Assembly: GCF_902686445.1 (NCBI RefSeq)
Contig: NC_062219.1
Span: forward strand, 108,563,160-108,627,159
Direction of reading: 5' to 3'
DNA from: Sciurus carolinensis
Lineage: Eukaryota; Chordata; Mammalia; Rodentia; Sciuridae
DNA: 64,000 nt
Shown piece by piece: positions 61,218-64,000 of the stretch. The position numbers were made by a program, and so were the translations under genes. Numbering within the stretch: the stretch's first letter is position 1; every line of letters begins with the position of its first letter. Below the pieces are notes generated by a model. That model saw nothing but the letters and a program-made list of their open reading frames with translations. It had not been told where the DNA came from and made no database searches.

Positions 61218-61259
61218 CTTCGGGTCCAGGATTGTTCCAAACACCAGGATGAAGAAACC
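61218..61259 (-). CDS. ADGRF2: ADGRF2 (GPR111) exon encoding end of TM7 (partial gene)
   Basis: This 42-base exon has acceptor tttcacag and donor gtactg and encodes GFFILVFGTILDPK. That is 11 of 14 residues identical to ADGRF4 exon 6 (GFFILLFGTIMDHK), with the same length and phase. It lies 5' of ADGRF4 on the same strand, where ADGRF2 sits in other mammals. The large 7TM exon that must precede it is not found between 61259 and 64000, so it lies outside the window. Confidence 0.88.
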
Positions 61260-62699
61260 CTGTGAAAGACAAAAAAGGGAAGAGGAGTCATTTGCAAATT
61301 GATAACAATAACAAATACAAGCATTTATCATTCCACCACTATTTTGGTAAAAAGAGATCTTTTAATTTCCTATTTTAAGATCCTAATTTTCTCTTTTAAG
61401 ACACTGTGAATTCTCAGGAAACCAAACAGAACAAGTTCCCGGCTTTACACAGGAATATTTAAGGGCTTTGTTTTGAAGTGAGCAAAATAAAAGTGTTTAT
61501 CATTTAGCAGAATTTGTTCTTACAGAAATATAATGTTCCAAGAGAGTCCTGGGAATGTTAAGCAATGGTCAGCAGCCTTGCAGTCCCTCAACAAAAAGTA
61601 ATGAAAGGAACTTCCACAGCAAAGAGCAAAAAGAGGTGTGCTCAGCTTCCCAGACACTCTCAACCTCCTTCTCCCAGCCACAGCAAATAATATTATAAAA
61701 CTTGCAAAGAAAAAAATCAAACATATGCATCCTCAGAAAAATTAATGTCATAAACACATTGACTTTCTAAACATATTACAGCTTGCCAAATAAGATGCTA
61801 TAGAGGGAATTGATTGGTTCTTCTATCTCTTATCATCCATACAAGAGAAGGATCCCATAAAATGAAAAGCAGACTGTTCCTATTCAGTGTTAGCCCGTCT
61901 GAGTTTCTTACTTTTTTCATGACATATTGGCACAAAACCATGCTGAAGGAAGGAAGGACAGGGAGTAGTCCCATTTTTCAGATAAGGAAAATAAAGCTCA
62001 GAGATTCCACTTTCAATTAGTAATAGCAATGTCCATTAGGAAAAAAAAAATTCTTGAATGTTCAATTACTTAAACTATAGGTCAAAAAGGGAAGTGAGAT
62101 GATTACCTTGTATTTAGGCCTCCTTATGAAGTTGCCTCAGTTTCATAAGTGAATGTAAATGTAGCCAGAAGCCTGTTAAGGCTCATGGGTTTAACATAAC
62201 TGGCACCATAAGAACCTTACAACCAGATCCATGGGTGAGAACAACAACCAACTTACTGCTAACAGTTTGACAAAAATCCGCTTGAGAGATAGAGGACTTT
62301 GCAGGAACAGGTATACAACCACACAGCTCATTCACTCCCCAAACATATATATACCTTTCCATCCAGCCTACCCAACAAACATTCAACAGCTTGCTCCACA
62401 CATACCTTTTATCAGATTGCTCTTTTTTTGTAACTCCTGGTCTACAAGATAATTATTGAAACCTGTCATTTCTTCTACTAAGAAAATGTCATATGTGGCA
62501 TGGTCCACTAAATTACAAAGTGTTATTCTTATAAAGATGCTTGGGACAAATACTTGTCAGCCTGGTTTTGGTGTCAGGAATGCATTTGAAATCAGGATCA
62601 AAATGAGGTTGGCCCAGAAATTAAAATTTTTAAAGCTCTGGAAACCACAATTCTAGTACAGTTCTGCCACAAAATCTGCATTCTTCAGTTAAAGAAACT

Positions 62700-62830
62700 T
62701 AGTTCTCCTCTTAAGAAGTTTTTCTCCTAACAAGATTTTAAATTCCTTGGAATTGACCTATTTATATTTGTATCTGCAACATGTAGCACAATGATTGGCA
62801 CAAAATAAATACTCAATAAGTATGGTGTCC
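62700..62830 (+). repeat. LINE-2 3' end
   Basis: attttaaattccttggaatt, ..caacatgtagcacaatgatt ggcacaaaataaatactcaa taag is the L2 tail, in the ADGRF2 intron. Confidence 0.65.
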
Positions 62831-64000
62831 CTGTATTGAGTACATGTTTAATAACTTTATGATGCACTCTACCCCTATATAGTCATAAATATGTTAAGGA
62901 AAGCTTCAATTAAAATCACTTTTCATTGGTTTGTGCCCCTTGGGGAAGGTTACCTAAAATATCATTGAGAAGATTTAGTCAAAAGATTAGCCATAAAGTT
63001 TAATATCTGATGGAGAAGGAACAAGAGAATATACCTTTGAAGAATTCACCAGCAGCATCTTTGCATTTCTTTTAGTGGATAAACCACAATTTGAGCAAGT
63101 AAATCCCAAGGTGTTTCCCCAGATTTTAATAAGAGTGCTTTATTTTATTTTTTTCCTATCAAGACAGCTATCAGGGGTCCCCAAACCTCACCCAGCCCAC
63201 AATCACTCTCCATAAATAACAGGAGAGATGCCAACCAGAAGTTACTATAGACCACTAAGGTAGCAGCTGACTGCATAGCACACCATAGTAGAGGGGATGG
63301 TTGAGCGTTAAGCCAATGGAGATACTCCCACAGGGTTGGGACCAGGAAATCTTCGGAAGGGTCTTTCTCCTACATGTTCTGGGCCTCCCAACATGTTTCA
63401 GAATCTCTATCCTGCTCTGTCAGCCCCAGCCACCCTTTGTATCTTCTCACCCTCAGACTTGCCTCCCTGCTTCTTCCCACCCAGCTTTCTGTGTCTCCTG
63501 CCTCAGTGGATTCATTTTTGACTCCTTTCCCTCTCGTCCTTCACTAAGCATCCCAAGGATGTCTTGACCCAATGCTATGCAGGTAATTAACTATCAACTC
63601 TTCTAAGCTGTAGCATTTGCCCTTCTCTATGGTTTTAAATGCTCCCACTAGGGCTAATTAAATCTAACACTGCAACATGACTGAACATGAAGGCAGGAAG
63701 AAATGGGCAGTAGCACGTTACTCTACAGTATTTCTACCATATGGATATAGCATACCTGAATCAAGAGCATAGTAAAATGTAGACAAATGATGAGGAAGTG
63801 ATTCGTTTTGAAGTATGACCTCTGTTTTTAATTGATTTCATGGTAAGTCTATACATTTTAATTTTTACTGAGGACTGTGTTTATATCCAGCTCTCACAAT
63901 TCCTGAAAATATATCAGTTTCCATGAGCCAGGACAGCCAGCTCCAGCACAGCACTGCCGTCTGCTCTCCCCTGTGTCTGGCCCTCACCCACACCCTGCTC

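Larger units (their letters stand above)
55443..64000 (-). other. ADGRF2: ADGRF2 gene, 3' portion (introns and last coding exons); 5' part beyond the window
   Basis: The three terminal exons at 61218-61259, 57873-57932 and 55443-55490 are the visible coding part. The stretch from 61260 to 64000 should be intron; it contains an L2 fragment and otherwise no coding exon that I could see. The gene is a tandem paralogue of ADGRF4, transcribed in the same direction, with roughly 12 kb between its last coding exon and the ADGRF4 start codon. Confidence 0.75.

Noticed and set aside
1..64000. CRISPR arrays, operons, phage or bacterial systems
   Set aside because: All repeats are mammalian interspersed or simple repeats; there are no regularly spaced unique spacers and no bacterial coding density.

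Overview
This is a nuclear genomic window from a rodent, most likely a squirrel-family (sciurid) species. The evidence is split coding exons with GT/AG splice sites, dense interspersed repeats, stand-alone ID SINEs, and B1-dID dimers (a 7SL-derived B1 half joined to an ID half), which are known from squirrels, dormice and relatives. LINE-1 3' ends, old MIR/L2, MLT1 LTRs and hAT/Tigger fossils fill the rest. There are no bacterial genes, operons, CRISPR arrays, tRNA or rRNA genes.

The gene content is one complete and one partial adhesion GPCR of family VI (ADGRF), both on the minus strand. ADGRF4 (GPR115) can be rebuilt in eight coding exons from the start codon at 43149 to the stop at 31283. 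All junctions are consistent in frame and predict a protein of about 692 residues: signal peptide, Cys-rich N-terminus, GAIN-like region, a GPS lacking the usual cleavage residues, seven membrane helices and a short tail. To its right, three small exons (61218-61259, 57873-57932, 55443-55490) are the 3' end of a paralogous ADGRF gene. By the usual mammalian order (CD2AP - ADGRF2 - ADGRF4 - OPN5) this is ADGRF2 (GPR111); its large 7TM exon and 5' end lie beyond base 64000.

Layout, left to right. Bases 1-31.3 kb hold no recognisable gene and look like the ADGRF4-OPN5 intergenic region. They contain L1 fragments, MLT1 and other MaLR-type LTRs (several nested), a 0.86 kb degenerate CA/TA-rich tract at 20.6-21.4 kb, and two good matches to the CTCF core motif (8.2 kb and 29.8 kb). 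Bases 31.3-43.2 kb are ADGRF4, with two ID elements, a sense L1 tail, a hAT fossil and a long TG repeat in its introns. Bases 43.2-55.4 kb are intergenic or 5'-noncoding, with MIR, MER2-type and unclassified repeats including an inverted pair. Bases 55.4-64 kb hold the ADGRF2 3' exons and introns.

I found no convincing new biological system. The points most worth checking are the paired terminal-exon architecture of the two receptors, the lineage-specific shortening of both ends of ADGRF4, the TG tract beside the main ADGRF4 splice donor, the putative CTCF site just 3' of ADGRF4, and the unclassified inverted repeat pair at 51-53 kb. Repeat family names come from recognising consensus patterns by eye; their edges are approximate.
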